From Arthrobacter sp. YN (GTDB taxonomy: Bacteria; Actinomycetota; Actinomycetes; Actinomycetales; Micrococcaceae), in contig NZ_CP022436.1 in the NCBI RefSeq assembly GCF_002224285.1, forward strand, positions 3,596,001 through 3,660,000: a stretch of 64,000 nt of DNA, in the 5' to 3' direction. How positions within the stretch are numbered: the first letter of the stretch is position 1; every line of letters begins with the position of its first letter. The position numbers and the translations under genes were made by a program. The notes beneath the pieces are model-generated. The model searched no databases and was not told the origin of the DNA. It worked only from the letters and a program-made list of their open reading frames with translations. Shown here piece by piece: positions 48,020-56,578 of this stretch.

Positions 48020-48931
48020 TCAGGCTCCGTGCTTGAACCATTTTCCCGCATCCGAGACTGTGGTCGAAATTGGCTCGATTCCCAGCTCTCGTCGGAGGCG
48101 TTCCAAACGGTAGGTTCGCTCCCGCCCGAGTTGGTTGACCGCGTAGCGTGTGAGCCGTGGCTTCCGGCCGCTCGCCCGGGAAGCCGCCTCTGAAATGCCC
48201 GCCAAAGCCATGGCCGCCGGCTCGGGAAGGTACCTGATGTCCACGCCGCGGAGTCCAGAGGCGTCCAGAACCTGGCGCAGCACTCCACCCAATTCAACAG
48301 GCTCCGCGTCCCCCACGTTGACGGCGCCCCGGATTTCCGAGCGGCAGGAGGCCAAGACGGCTTGTGCCAGATTGTCCACGTGCGTCAATTGATGTTTCAC
48401 CTGGGCATGTCCGACACTCAGCAAATGGCCTCGGCGGATGTTGCTGATCAGACGTGGCAGCAGCGTCCGGTCCCCCGGCCCGTAGACACCGTGCGGGCGC
48501 AGTGCCACGGCATTGCCATGGCGACGCGCTTCGACGTCGGCGAGCGCCTTGCTGTGTCCGTAGGCATTCAGGTGGCGCGTGGCTACCTCGTCCTCAGCCC
48601 GGTTGACGCATGCTTCCCACCACGGGTAGACGCTGGAACTGGAGATGTGGACCAGGCGGGTTCCGGCGAAGGCCTCGGCTACGGCACGGGTGCCCAGGAC
48701 GTTGGCCCGGTGGAAGAGGGCAGGAGCACCCCAATCGGCAACGTGTGCTGCGGCGTGCACCACCGCGTCAACGGCGGGAAGCCGCGCTGGGGGCAGCCCG
48801 GTCAGATCCCAGTAATTCAGGCCGGCTCCGTGCTGCCTCGCGAAGCGGACCACCTCCCATCCCTGGGCCTCCGCGGCGCTGGCTACGGCTCCCCCGATGA
48901 ATCCAGTGGCGCCGGTGACTGCGATCCTCAC
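48020..48931 (-). CDS. OleD-like NAD(P)-dependent epimerase/reductase (extended SDR)
   Basis: 303 residues of the extended short-chain dehydrogenase family. GATGFIGG (7-14) is the cofactor loop; Ser98-100, Tyr124 and Lys128 (AYGHSKALAD) form the catalytic set. VVHAAAHVADWGAPALFHRANVLGT resembles OleD, which reduces the beta-keto acid made by OleA to a beta-hydroxy acid using NADPH. The start is GTG 48931, overlapping the ligase stop (GTGA). Last gene of a five-gene coupled set. Assignment to OleD rests on fold plus the neighbours; a sugar-modifying SDR serving the glycosyltransferase is the alternative. Confidence 0.75.
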   Translation of the reverse strand: MRIAVTGATGFIGGAVASAAEAQGWEVVRFARQHGAGLNYWDLTGLPPARLPAVDAVVHAAAHVADWGAPALFHRANVLGTRAVAEAFAGTRLVHISSSSVYPWWEACVNRAEDEVATRHLNAYGHSKALADVEARRHGNAVALRPHGVYGPGDRTLLPRLISNIRRGHLLSVGHAQVKHQLTHVDNLAQAVLASCRSEIRGAVNVGDAEPVELGGVLRQVLDASGLRGVDIRYLPEPAAMALAGISEAASRASGRKPRLTRYAVNQLGRERTYRLERLRRELGIEPISTTVSDAGKWFKHGA

Positions 48932-50679
48932 CGCGCTGCCGCTGCGTCGGCCTGTGCCTGTGCCGCCGCCTGGGTGCGTGAAGCGAACCCCTGGCGCAAT
49001 GCTGCGCGGTCGGGTTTCCGGTGCCGGCCACTGGACGGGATGGACTCCAGGACTTCAATGTGGTCCGGGAGCGCGGATTCGTCGATGAGCCTGGGGAGCT
49101 CACGGGCAAGCCGCGACTTCATCAGGGCTGCACTTTCGCCGGCCGCAGTGACGACGGCCAGCCACACTGCCTCGTCTCCAACGGCATCCGGAACGCCTAC
49201 CATCACTGCTTGCCGGACCCCGGGGATCCCGGCTATGACGGGCTCGTAAAGTGCCGGGTAGATGTTGGTCTTGCCTCGGATGATCATGTCCTTCTTACGC
49301 CCGATCATCACCAGCCTCGGCGCCCCGTCGCTGCCGTGGTCCAGCCGGACCAGGTCCCCCGTGGCGTGCTCCACCATAGGGTCTTCGCCTAAGTAGCCGT
49401 TGCACACGTTGGGACCCCGGACCAACAGTTCGTGGTCTTCAGCCACCCGGATTCCGACGGCGGGCAGCGGCTCCCCCAGGAAGTCACCTTCGCCTGTACC
49501 GTCGGGAGCCGTTACTTCAGCCTCCGCACCTGACGCGAACGCCAATTTCTCGTGTCCGTCGGCAATGGCGATCGGAAGCGCTTCCGTCATGCCGTAGATC
49601 AGTTTGAACTCGACGCCCGGAAGCAGACGCATGGCCCGTTTCAGAAATGGAGCCAGAATCGGCGCCGCCCCAAGCATGACTGTCCTCAGCGAAGCCGGCA
49701 GCCTGACCGTTCCTTCTTCGATTGAGTCCAGGATGGGCGCCAACTGTGACGGCACCAGGAAAAGGTGGGTGGCGCCGTCGTACGCTGTCTTTTTGCCGGC
49801 CACGGGCCCCAGTTCGCCCGCAAGCCGGAGAGGATCGATGTGCGCGGAGAATCCGTACGCCGGCATGGTCCAGTGCGCACCGGCAATGAGGGCGGGCAGG
49901 CCCATCATGAGTTGCTCCGAGTGGACCCTGTCGCCTTCCCTGAAGGTGCAGCGCGTGGTGAGTTGTTCAAAGCCGGCGGCGAGTGATCCCCTGGTGTGCA
50001 CCACGCCTTTGGGAGCACCGGTAGTCCCCGACGTGAAGATGATGACGGCTTCTTGCGAGGATGCATTAGCCGGGTCGCCGGCATTGTGGCCATCCCACGT
50101 TGCCATCCGCGTGGTCGCCAGGGCCTTCACCGGCGACGCGCCCCGTGGCACACCAGGCAGCCAGGGTCCTGCGTAGTAGTGGCGGACCTGCATGGCGCCA
50201 TAGTCCGGGAGAAGCAGCCCCCGCCTCCGTGCGAGAGGACGGAGCGGGCTCTTGGTGCTCAATGCATACAGGAGCGACTCCGAGGCTGCCCATTGCGGCG
50301 ACGCGAGCCCTGCACGATCCCGAAAAAGGGAAGGACCGATTCCCGGGTCCATAAACACCACCGAGCCACCCGCCCGAACAGCACCCAAGGCCAGGACAAA
50401 CGCCGCCGGGCTGGGCCGCACGGAGAACAACATCCGCTCTCCGAGGCCGAATCCATCCCTCTGGAGGCCGAACGCCGTCGCCTCAATCCCGTCCACGAGC
50501 TCACGGTAGGTGATGGTCTGACCGGGATTCACTGGCTCCGCACCACGCCCGCCCCTGATGCGGCGTGCTTTGCCTGGGGCGGTGATGGCCGGGTGTTCCG
50601 GGAACCGTTCCGCTGCCGCATACACGGCGGCGATCAGGTCGGCAGTGCCCACGGACTGCTCAACTGTCTCCTCAGACAT
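48928..50679 (-). CDS. OleC-like AMP-dependent ligase (acyl-adenylating / beta-lactone synthetase family)
   Basis: 583 residues of the ANL superfamily. TSGTTGAPKG (216-225) is the AMP-binding loop; YGMTEALPI (362-370), GDL (441-443) and GRKKDMIIRG (460-469) follow, and the late Lys of GRHRKPDR (about K555) can serve adenylation. YG(A/M)TEALP(I/V) is what I recall from OleC, which closes a beta-hydroxy acid to a beta-lactone. The DMIIRGKTNIYP segment is closer to acyl-CoA/ACP ligases, so activation without ring closure cannot be excluded. ATG 50679 overlaps the P450 end by 8 nt. There is no OleB fusion. Confidence 0.75.
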   Translation of the reverse strand: MSEETVEQSVGTADLIAAVYAAAERFPEHPAITAPGKARRIRGGRGAEPVNPGQTITYRELVDGIEATAFGLQRDGFGLGERMLFSVRPSPAAFVLALGAVRAGGSVVFMDPGIGPSLFRDRAGLASPQWAASESLLYALSTKSPLRPLARRRGLLLPDYGAMQVRHYYAGPWLPGVPRGASPVKALATTRMATWDGHNAGDPANASSQEAVIIFTSGTTGAPKGVVHTRGSLAAGFEQLTTRCTFREGDRVHSEQLMMGLPALIAGAHWTMPAYGFSAHIDPLRLAGELGPVAGKKTAYDGATHLFLVPSQLAPILDSIEEGTVRLPASLRTVMLGAAPILAPFLKRAMRLLPGVEFKLIYGMTEALPIAIADGHEKLAFASGAEAEVTAPDGTGEGDFLGEPLPAVGIRVAEDHELLVRGPNVCNGYLGEDPMVEHATGDLVRLDHGSDGAPRLVMIGRKKDMIIRGKTNIYPALYEPVIAGIPGVRQAVMVGVPDAVGDEAVWLAVVTAAGESAALMKSRLARELPRLIDESALPDHIEVLESIPSSGRHRKPDRAALRQGFASRTQAAAQAQADAAAAR

Positions 50680-51856
50680 TCGCCAGCTCCAAACTCTTGT
50701 ATCCCGGAATGAGAACACCTCTGCTGACACGGCGGCTCGAGATGGTCCAGGGTTGATGAAGATACCGGTCCAGCAGTACGTCCAAGGCTGCATTGATCTC
50801 GGCCATGGCCAACGGCATGCCGATACAGAAGTGTGCTCCCGCACCAAACCACAGCTGGCGCGCTTGCGGGGGCATGGCCTCTGCCGGGTCAAAGCCGCGG
50901 AGGCTCTTAGCTGCATGGACGGTGGATAGCAGTATCCTGTCGCCCGCCCGGACCTCCGTCCCGCCAATGACCCCGGGTGCCACTGCATCCCGGATCATCA
51001 TGGGCGATGGCACCGTGAAGCGAAGGGCCTCATTGACCGTGGCAGGAACGGCTGAGCGATCGCTGGCCAGGTCCTCAATCCGTCCACTGTCCGAAAGGAG
51101 CGCCACCAACCGCGGAAGGAAAGAGACCAAGGTTTCGGTGCCCACCATGACGAAAGCACTGATGATGCCCATCGCTTCTTCCTCGGTCATTCCGAGTTCC
51201 CGGAGCCTCCCGGGGAATGTCCCTGGGTCACTCTCCCGGTAGGCCACCCGGGCCGGTCCTGCCAGGATTCCGACGGCGGAACGCCCCTTCGCGATTTGCC
51301 GCGCCGTCAAGGAGGGACGCCCCAAGCGGACAAGCGAGGAGATGGAAGATCCCAGGTTGAAGAGTTCCTTGTTGGGAAGTCTGCCCGGCGCATCGTCGGG
51401 CACTCCCAGCAACCGGGAGATCACTCCCCCGGCCAGGTCCTTGACGCATTCCACCACGTCCACCGAACGACCCGCGTCCAGTTCCTTGGTGATTCGTGAC
51501 TCGAAGGCGGATGCGGCTGGCTCCACTATCACGGCTACCGATCGCGGCGTGAACAGATCACCCAGGCGCTGCCGTAATTTCTTGTGGTCTTCGCCATCCA
51601 TGTTCACCAAGGCTTTGGGACCCACTACGGGAGTCCAGAGCGCGCCCGAACCCGAGGGACCATTCTTGACAAATCTCTGCTGGTCCATGAGCACCTCACG
51701 AACCAGTCCGGCTTCGCTGACCAGCACCCCCAGCCCTGGCAGCTTGACCACCGGACGGAGGCTCCCCACGCCGCGAATCATGGGATAGAGCAGCGGGTGG
51801 GCACCCAGGTGGATGCGTCGTTCCCATCGCTCAGCTGTCGCCGCGTCCGTCATCAC
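50672..51856 (-). CDS. Cytochrome P450
   Basis: 394 residues, soluble bacterial class. The heme-ligand loop is FGAGAHFCIG with Cys344; the K-helix ExxR is E276-R279 (NEALRF); the I-helix has VGTET at 238-242, an acid-alcohol pair with Val instead of the usual first Ala/Gly. MDGEDHKKLRQRL is the C helix with heme-propionate His and Arg. No ferredoxin gene is adjacent. It begins with overlapping GTG 51856 or ATG 51853 at the glycosyltransferase stop. Within an Ole-like set it is a candidate hydroxylase or epoxidase of the lipid chain. Confidence 0.9.
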   Translation of the reverse strand: MMTDAATAERWERRIHLGAHPLLYPMIRGVGSLRPVVKLPGLGVLVSEAGLVREVLMDQQRFVKNGPSGSGALWTPVVGPKALVNMDGEDHKKLRQRLGDLFTPRSVAVIVEPAASAFESRITKELDAGRSVDVVECVKDLAGGVISRLLGVPDDAPGRLPNKELFNLGSSISSLVRLGRPSLTARQIAKGRSAVGILAGPARVAYRESDPGTFPGRLRELGMTEEEAMGIISAFVMVGTETLVSFLPRLVALLSDSGRIEDLASDRSAVPATVNEALRFTVPSPMMIRDAVAPGVIGGTEVRAGDRILLSTVHAAKSLRGFDPAEAMPPQARQLWFGAGAHFCIGMPLAMAEINAALDVLLDRYLHQPWTISSRRVSRGVLIPGYKSLELANV

Positions 51857-52665
51857 CGAATATCCACGTGCTCAGGACGGTATCGGTGGTCTGCGTACCA
51901 CGCCAGAGTGTTCTTCAAGCCCCAGGCTTTGACGCGCCGTGAGGAACCGAACACCACAACATCGCGCCGCAGGGCGTAGTTACGCGTCAGCTTTCTGACT
52001 TGGTTGGACAGGGCCCTGTCCTCATGGAGGTCTTCGATGCTGGAACGGGGGAATCCGCCGGAGCGGTGATACATATCTGCGGTGATGGCCATGTTGCAGC
52101 CCGGGAGCATTTGGTACGGGCCCAGGTATCCCTCGCCCTTATTGCCGGGACGAATACGGCCGAAGAATGAGGCCACCTCCACCGCGAGCAGCATCATCCG
52201 CCGTTCGCCGGCGCTGATTCCCTCATCAAGCCTTGGATTAAGCTGGCCAGCGATCAGTTCCAGCCCGTCCTCGAATGCAGCCATGATCCTGGCAGTCCAG
52301 TCCGGGGCTGCGAGGCAATCGGAATCGGTGCGGGCCAACCATACTGCGCCGTGCTCCACACCGAAGCGCATGCCCGTGTCCGCCGCCGCCCCGGTACCCT
52401 TCTGCCCTTCGATCAGCAGCCGGATGTCCATTCCGGGATGTTCCGCGGCGAACTCAGCCACGATGCCACAGCTGTTGTCAGTGGAGCCGTTGTCCACCAC
52501 AACGACCGTGAAGTCCTTGTGCTCTTGGGCCGCCAAGGACACCAGTGTCTGACGTACCAGTTTCTCCTCGTTCAGCATCGGAACGGCGATACTCAACGGC
52601 CTGGTGGGAGCGCTGCTCGCCAGCCCTGGGCTTGCAGGCTCCGGCCGTGGGTTCATGGCCGTCAC
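51853..52665 (-). CDS. Glycosyltransferase family 2
   Basis: 270 residues, GT-A fold. LSIAVPMLNEEKLVRQTLVSLAAQ opens the domain, VVVDNGSTDNS binds the nucleotide, LARTDSDCLAAPDW holds the DxD metal motif, and GCNMAITADMYHRSGGF and the EDLHEDRAL acidic pair give the acceptor/base region. There is no membrane segment. Sugar and acceptor are unknown. It starts with GTG 52665, overlapping the thiolase stop (GTGA), and overlaps the P450 gene at its end. Being inside the set, it probably decorates its product. Confidence 0.88.
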   Translation of the reverse strand: MTAMNPRPEPASPGLASSAPTRPLSIAVPMLNEEKLVRQTLVSLAAQEHKDFTVVVVDNGSTDNSCGIVAEFAAEHPGMDIRLLIEGQKGTGAAADTGMRFGVEHGAVWLARTDSDCLAAPDWTARIMAAFEDGLELIAGQLNPRLDEGISAGERRMMLLAVEVASFFGRIRPGNKGEGYLGPYQMLPGCNMAITADMYHRSGGFPRSSIEDLHEDRALSNQVRKLTRNYALRRDVVVFGSSRRVKAWGLKNTLAWYADHRYRPEHVDIR

Positions 52666-53705
52666 AGCCGCACCACGGCCATGCCCAGGCTGACGCCGCC
52701 GGCCAATCCCACCAACGCGACGAGGTCACCAGGTCCACACCGTCCGCTGTCCATGGCGAGTTTCAGTTGCAGCGGCAGGCTGACAGACGCCAGGTTGCCG
52801 AAATCCTCCACGGAAGGGACAAGCAGTTCTATCGGGACGCCCGCGCGCTCCGCGAAGATCGCCCGGTACGGAGCACTGACTTGATGAACACACACCACGG
52901 CGAAGTCCGTCCATGACAGGTCAAGCCGCTCCAGCGTCTGGTCAAGAACCTCACACCCAAGATCCAGGAAAGCGTCCTTCAGCTTTTCACCGTCCATGGA
53001 GAAATAGCTGGCTTCCGGATCGCGGGGAAACGCGGAACCTCCCGCTGAGAGCGTACCCACAGACCAGTGGCTGCTCCGCGCGGTGAAAGCCATGGACAGG
53101 ATCCCGGCCGTCCCCTCGGGACCTGACGGCTCCCGGTCTGCCGCCTCAAGCAAAACTGCGGCACCGCCGTCGCTCATGGTGTATCCGGGAAAACTGGACG
53201 CAAAAGTCTCAAAGTCCGGAACCTTCCACCGAACCGCCCTGGACGGCGATTCACCAGTGGCCACCAGCACGCGGGCATAGCGTCCCGTAGAGATCAGGGA
53301 GTCCGCCACTTCGACGCCGTTGAGGAAACTGTTGCAGGCGTTCTTGACGTCCATGACCGGACATGCGAGTCCCAGCTTCGCCGCAACCATATGTCCTGTG
53401 GCCGGCTCCACCATGTCCTGGCTGGCCGAAGCAAAGATCAAGAGGTCTACTTCGGGAGCCTGCAGTCCACATTCAGCCATAACCTTGGCTGCAGCGTTGG
53501 CCGCCAGGTCCGACGCCTGTTCGGCATCAGCCATGACACTGCGGGAACGGATTCCCGTGACGCGACCGATCAGCCCCTTCGGGACCCGGAACCCCGGACT
53601 ACTCTCAGCAATACGGCGCTCGACGGCGGCCGTGTCCAGCCGGGCGGGCGGCAGGTAGACCTCGAGCCCCGAAATCCGGCTGTGCCCAGATAAAGCAGTT
53701 TGCAT
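52662..53705 (-). CDS. OleA-like thiolase-fold condensing enzyme (KAS III family)
   Basis: 347 residues. Catalytic residues are C124 (VKNACNSFLNG), H274 (CVHQVSAPY) and N304 (GNLASVSLP). E100 in MVEPATGHM matches the EPAT glutamate that marks OleA, which condenses two fatty acyl-CoAs head to head into a beta-keto acid; ordinary FabH lacks it. Glu-to-Cys spacing is 24 residues, close to OleA. ATG 53705 follows GGGGGAA; the longer frame to 53771 runs through the adk terminator and is rejected. First gene of a five-gene coupled operon; I see no convincing promoter other than the 35-nt space after the adk terminator. Confidence 0.82.
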   Translation of the reverse strand: MQTALSGHSRISGLEVYLPPARLDTAAVERRIAESSPGFRVPKGLIGRVTGIRSRSVMADAEQASDLAANAAAKVMAECGLQAPEVDLLIFASASQDMVEPATGHMVAAKLGLACPVMDVKNACNSFLNGVEVADSLISTGRYARVLVATGESPSRAVRWKVPDFETFASSFPGYTMSDGGAAVLLEAADREPSGPEGTAGILSMAFTARSSHWSVGTLSAGGSAFPRDPEASYFSMDGEKLKDAFLDLGCEVLDQTLERLDLSWTDFAVVCVHQVSAPYRAIFAERAGVPIELLVPSVEDFGNLASVSLPLQLKLAMDSGRCGPGDLVALVGLAGGVSLGMAVVRL

Positions 53706-53740
53706 GCGGTTCCCCCAACAGTCTGCCGCTAAACGAAAAT

Positions 53741-53775
53741 GGGTGTGTCCCGCACCAATGGTACGGGACACACCC
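53741..53775 (-). terminator. adk terminator
   Basis: GGGTGTGTCCCG (53741-53752) pairs with CGGGACACACCC (53764-53775), a perfect 12-bp stem with an 11-nt loop. On the minus strand it is followed by ATTTTCGTTT. It separates secY-adk from the Ole-like operon. Confidence 0.85.
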
Positions 53776-53816
53776 TTCGCTCCAGAGCCGGGCGAACCGG
53801 CTATGTGGAAAACACG

Positions 53817-54395
53817 CTAGACGGCCTTGGCCGACTCAATCGCTGTGAGGACACGATCGGTAACTTCATCGATACCGCCAATGCCATCAACCTGCGTGAG
53901 GATGCCACGCTCGGCGTACTTGGCCACAACGGCTTCGGTTTGCTCGTGGTACAGATCAAGACGATGACGGATCACGGTCTCGTTGTCATCGGAACGTCCG
54001 GTTTCCTTGGCACGGCCAAGGAGACGGGTCACCAGTTCTTCGTCATCGGCAGTCAGCTGGAGCACGACGTCGAGCTCCTGCTGGCCTTCGGCGAGGATCT
54101 GGTCCAGGTAATCAACCTGGGCCGTGGTACGCGGGTAGCCGTCCAGGAGGAAGCCGTTCTCCACGTCGCTCTGGCTCAGGCGGTCCCGAACCATGTCGTT
54201 CGTGACGCTGTCCGGAACGAAGTCGCCTGCGTCCATGTACTTCTTGGCTTCAATGCCCAAGGGTGTCTCACCCTTGACGTTGGCACGGAAGATATCGCCA
54301 GTGGAAATGGCGACTACGCCGAGGCGCTCGGAAATCCGCTCAGCCTGCGTACCCTTGCCCGAACCGGGAGGTCCAATGATCAGCATTCTCGTCAT
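53817..54395 (-). CDS. adk: Adenylate kinase
   Basis: 192 residues, the short form without the zinc-binding LID insertion. The P-loop GPPGSGKGTQAERIS (8-22) follows MTRMLII, STGDIFRANVKGETPLG is the AMP site, and LLDGYPRTTAQVDYLD is the second signature. It interconverts ATP, ADP and AMP. ATG 54395 overlaps the secY stop (ATGA), so it is coupled to secY. map normally follows; here a terminator and the Ole-like genes come next. Confidence 0.97.
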   Translation of the reverse strand: MTRMLIIGPPGSGKGTQAERISERLGVVAISTGDIFRANVKGETPLGIEAKKYMDAGDFVPDSVTNDMVRDRLSQSDVENGFLLDGYPRTTAQVDYLDQILAEGQQELDVVLQLTADDEELVTRLLGRAKETGRSDDNETVIRHRLDLYHEQTEAVVAKYAERGILTQVDGIGGIDEVTDRVLTAIESAKAV

Positions 54396-55702
54396 CGCAA
54401 AAGCCCTTCGTAGTGACGTTGTTGTAGCTGCGCATCAATCTGCTTGACGGTTTCCAGGCCGACACCCACCATGATCAGGATTGACGTGCCACCGAACGGG
54501 AAGTTCTGGTTGGCATTGATCAGGACAAGTGCAACCAGCGGAATCAGCGCCACGAAGCCCAGGTAGAGGGCTCCGGGAAGGGTGATCCTGGAAAGCACGT
54601 ACTGCAGGTAGTCCGCGGTCGGTTTACCCGCCCGGATGCCCGGAATGAACCCGCCGTACTTCTTCATGTTGTCCGACACTTCTTCAGGGTTGAAGGTGAT
54701 GGCTACGTAGAAGTACGTAAAGAACACGATCATGGCGAAGTAGAGCGCCATGTAGATGGGGTGGTCGCCACGGGTGAGGTTGTTGTTGATCCACTCAACC
54801 CACGGGGCCATCTGCTCCCCTGGCGCCGGCTGGTTGAACTGTGAAATCAGCCCGGGCAGGTAGAGCATGGAGGACGCGAAGATGACAGGCACGACGCCGG
54901 CCATGTTCACCTTGATGGGAATATAGGTGCTGGTACCGCCCACTGTGCGCCGGCCAATCATGCGCTTCGCATACTGGACCGGAACACGGCGCTGGGACTG
55001 CTCCACGAACACAACCAACGCCACAGTCAGCAGGCCTACAGCCAGAACGGTGAGGAAGGTGCCGGGACCCTTGCTCTCCCAGATGGAACCCAGCGAACCC
55101 GGGAAGCTTGCAGCAATGGAGGTGAAGATGAGCAGCGACATACCGTTGCCCACACCCTTCTCCGTCACCAGCTCGCCCATCCACATGATGAGGCCGGTGC
55201 CGGCCGTCAACGTGATGATGATGAGGATGGTGGTCATGATGCTCTCATCAGGGATGATGGGCAGGTTGCAGCCCGGGAGCAATTGACCGGACCGGGCCAG
55301 GGACACCAGGGTGGTGGCGTTCAGCAGGCCGAGGGCGATGGTGAGGTACCGGGTGTACTGGGTCAACTTTGACTGTCCCGAGGAACCCTCTTCGTAGAGC
55401 TGCTGGAACCGGGGAATGACCACCCGGAGCAGCTGCACGATGATGCTCGCCGTGATGTAGGGCATGATGCCCAAGGCAAAGACTGAGACCTGCAGCAACG
55501 CGCCGCCGCTGAACAAGTTCACCAGCTGGTAGATGCCCTGCGAGGTGTCACCGGTGTTCAAGCATTGCTGGACATTCTGGTAGTTCACACCAGGCGAGGG
55601 GATAAAAGCTCCCAAGCGGAAGATTGTGATGATTCCCAGCGTGAACAACAACTTGCGTCGCAAATCAGGCGTCCGAAACGCCCGGCCGAATGCGCTTAGC
55701 AA
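54392..55702 (-). CDS. secY: Protein translocase subunit SecY
   Basis: 436 residues, ten membrane segments. RRKLLFTLGIITIFRLGAFIPSPGVN is the first helix region, GGALLQVSVFALGIMPYITASIIVQLL and the late RIT...PGALYLG segment are standard. It forms the membrane channel with SecE and SecG. TTG 55702 is the start, with AGGAGG 5 nt upstream; no ATG fits. A terminator 110 nt upstream separates it from rplO, so it has its own promoter. Confidence 0.97.
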   Translation of the reverse strand: MLSAFGRAFRTPDLRRKLLFTLGIITIFRLGAFIPSPGVNYQNVQQCLNTGDTSQGIYQLVNLFSGGALLQVSVFALGIMPYITASIIVQLLRVVIPRFQQLYEEGSSGQSKLTQYTRYLTIALGLLNATTLVSLARSGQLLPGCNLPIIPDESIMTTILIIITLTAGTGLIMWMGELVTEKGVGNGMSLLIFTSIAASFPGSLGSIWESKGPGTFLTVLAVGLLTVALVVFVEQSQRRVPVQYAKRMIGRRTVGGTSTYIPIKVNMAGVVPVIFASSMLYLPGLISQFNQPAPGEQMAPWVEWINNNLTRGDHPIYMALYFAMIVFFTYFYVAITFNPEEVSDNMKKYGGFIPGIRAGKPTADYLQYVLSRITLPGALYLGFVALIPLVALVLINANQNFPFGGTSILIMVGVGLETVKQIDAQLQQRHYEGLLR

Positions 55703-55761
55703 GCGTCCTCCTGAGTAGAAAGTACAAGGATGTGATCGGGCTCAATGAAACCCAACAACCG

Positions 55762-55789
55762 AGTCTAACTGCTTGTGACGCCGTCGTAA
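55762..55789 (-). promoter_or_regulatory. Candidate secY-adk promoter
   Basis: On the minus strand TTACGA (55784-55789) and TAGACT (55762-55767) are 16 bp apart. It lies between the rplO terminator and the secY ribosome site, the only space where secY could be initiated. Confidence 0.4.
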
Positions 55790-55811
55790 TAATCGAGAGT
55801 CCACAACCGCG

Positions 55812-55854
55812 AAAAAATCCCGGTACACAGGGCCGAAGCCCCGCGTACCGGGAT
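55812..55854 (-). terminator. Terminator of the spc operon after rplO
   Basis: ATCCCGGTAC (55817-55826) pairs with GTACCGGGAT (55845-55854), with inner GGGC/GCCC and a CGAA loop; on the minus strand six T follow. A strong intrinsic terminator. Confidence 0.9.
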
Positions 55855-55887
55855 CCTTTTTACAACGGGCATCTGCCCCACTGGCTC

Positions 55888-56370
55888 TTAGAGAGCAGTG
55901 GTGCTTCCGCCTGCTGCAGCAATCTTTTCCGTAGCGCTGGCGGAGAATGCGTGGACCGTAACATCAACCTTGACGGTGATGTCGCCGGTGCCAAGCACCT
56001 TCACGGGCTGGTTCTTGCGAACGGCACCCTTCTCGACCAGGGACTCAACGGTGACAGCGCCACCTTCCGGGAACAGCTCGTTGAGCTTCTCCAGGTTGAC
56101 AACCTGGAACTCAACCCGGAACGGGTTCTTGAAGCCGCGCAGCTTCGGCAGGCGCATGTGCAGCGGCAGCTGGCCGCCGGCAAAGCCAGCCTTTACCTGG
56201 TAGCGGGCCTTCGTACCCTTGGTACCGCGACCAGCGGTCTTACCCTTGGAGCCTTCACCACGACCAACACGGGTCTTGGCGGTCTTGGCACCCGGGGCGG
56301 GACGCAGGTGGTGGACCTTCAGAGCGTTCTGCTTCTCAGCAGTCTCTGCGGCGGTCTTGTTCTCTGCCAT
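55888..56370 (-). CDS. rplO: 50S ribosomal protein L15
   Basis: 160 residues. [35 protein letters not shown] (split across 20-residue blocks in the family: basic, Gly-rich) forms the N-terminal extension that penetrates 23S r[23 protein letters not shown] and the C-terminal [14 protein letters not shown] segment are typical. ATG 56370 overlaps the rpmD stop as TAATG. Last gene before the spc terminator. Confidence 0.97.
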   Translation of the reverse strand: MAENKTAAETAEKQNALKVHHLRPAPGAKTAKTRVGRGEGSKGKTAGRGTKGTKARYQVKAGFAGGQLPLHMRLPKLRGFKNPFRVEFQVVNLEKLNELFPEGGAVTVESLVEKGAVRKNQPVKVLGTGDITVKVDVTVHAFSASATEKIAAAGGSTTAL

Positions 56371-56576
56371 TACTTCGCCTCCTCTACATTCACGAGGTGC
56401 GGAACCGTGTTCAGCATTCCAACGGTCACGGCATCAGCGGAGCGGACAACAGTGTGTCCGATGCGCTTGAGTCCGAGGGACCGAAGGGTGGCGATCTGGT
56501 TCTGCTTGGCGCCAATGACGCCCTTGATCTGGGTGATTTCCAACTTGGCGTCGGAAGGAGTCAGGTTCTTAGCCAT
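56370..56576 (-). CDS. rpmD: 50S ribosomal protein L30
   Basis: 68 residues. [20 protein letters not shown] and [20 protein letters not shown] are the L30 core; the first ten residues ([10 protein letters not shown]) are a short extension. ATG 56576 follows rpsE by 2 nt. The longer in-frame ORF to 56774 lies within rpsE and is a shadow. Confidence 0.96.
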   Translation of the reverse strand: MAKNLTPSDAKLEITQIKGVIGAKQNQIATLRSLGLKRIGHTVVRSADAVTVGMLNTVPHLVNVEEAK

Positions 56577-56578
56577 GA

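Noticed and set aside
50680..50988. N-terminal extension of the AMP ligase that could be an OleB fusion as in Micrococcus
   Set aside because: The 103 extra residues lie in the P450 gene in another frame, lack any hydrolase motif, and are far too short for OleB.
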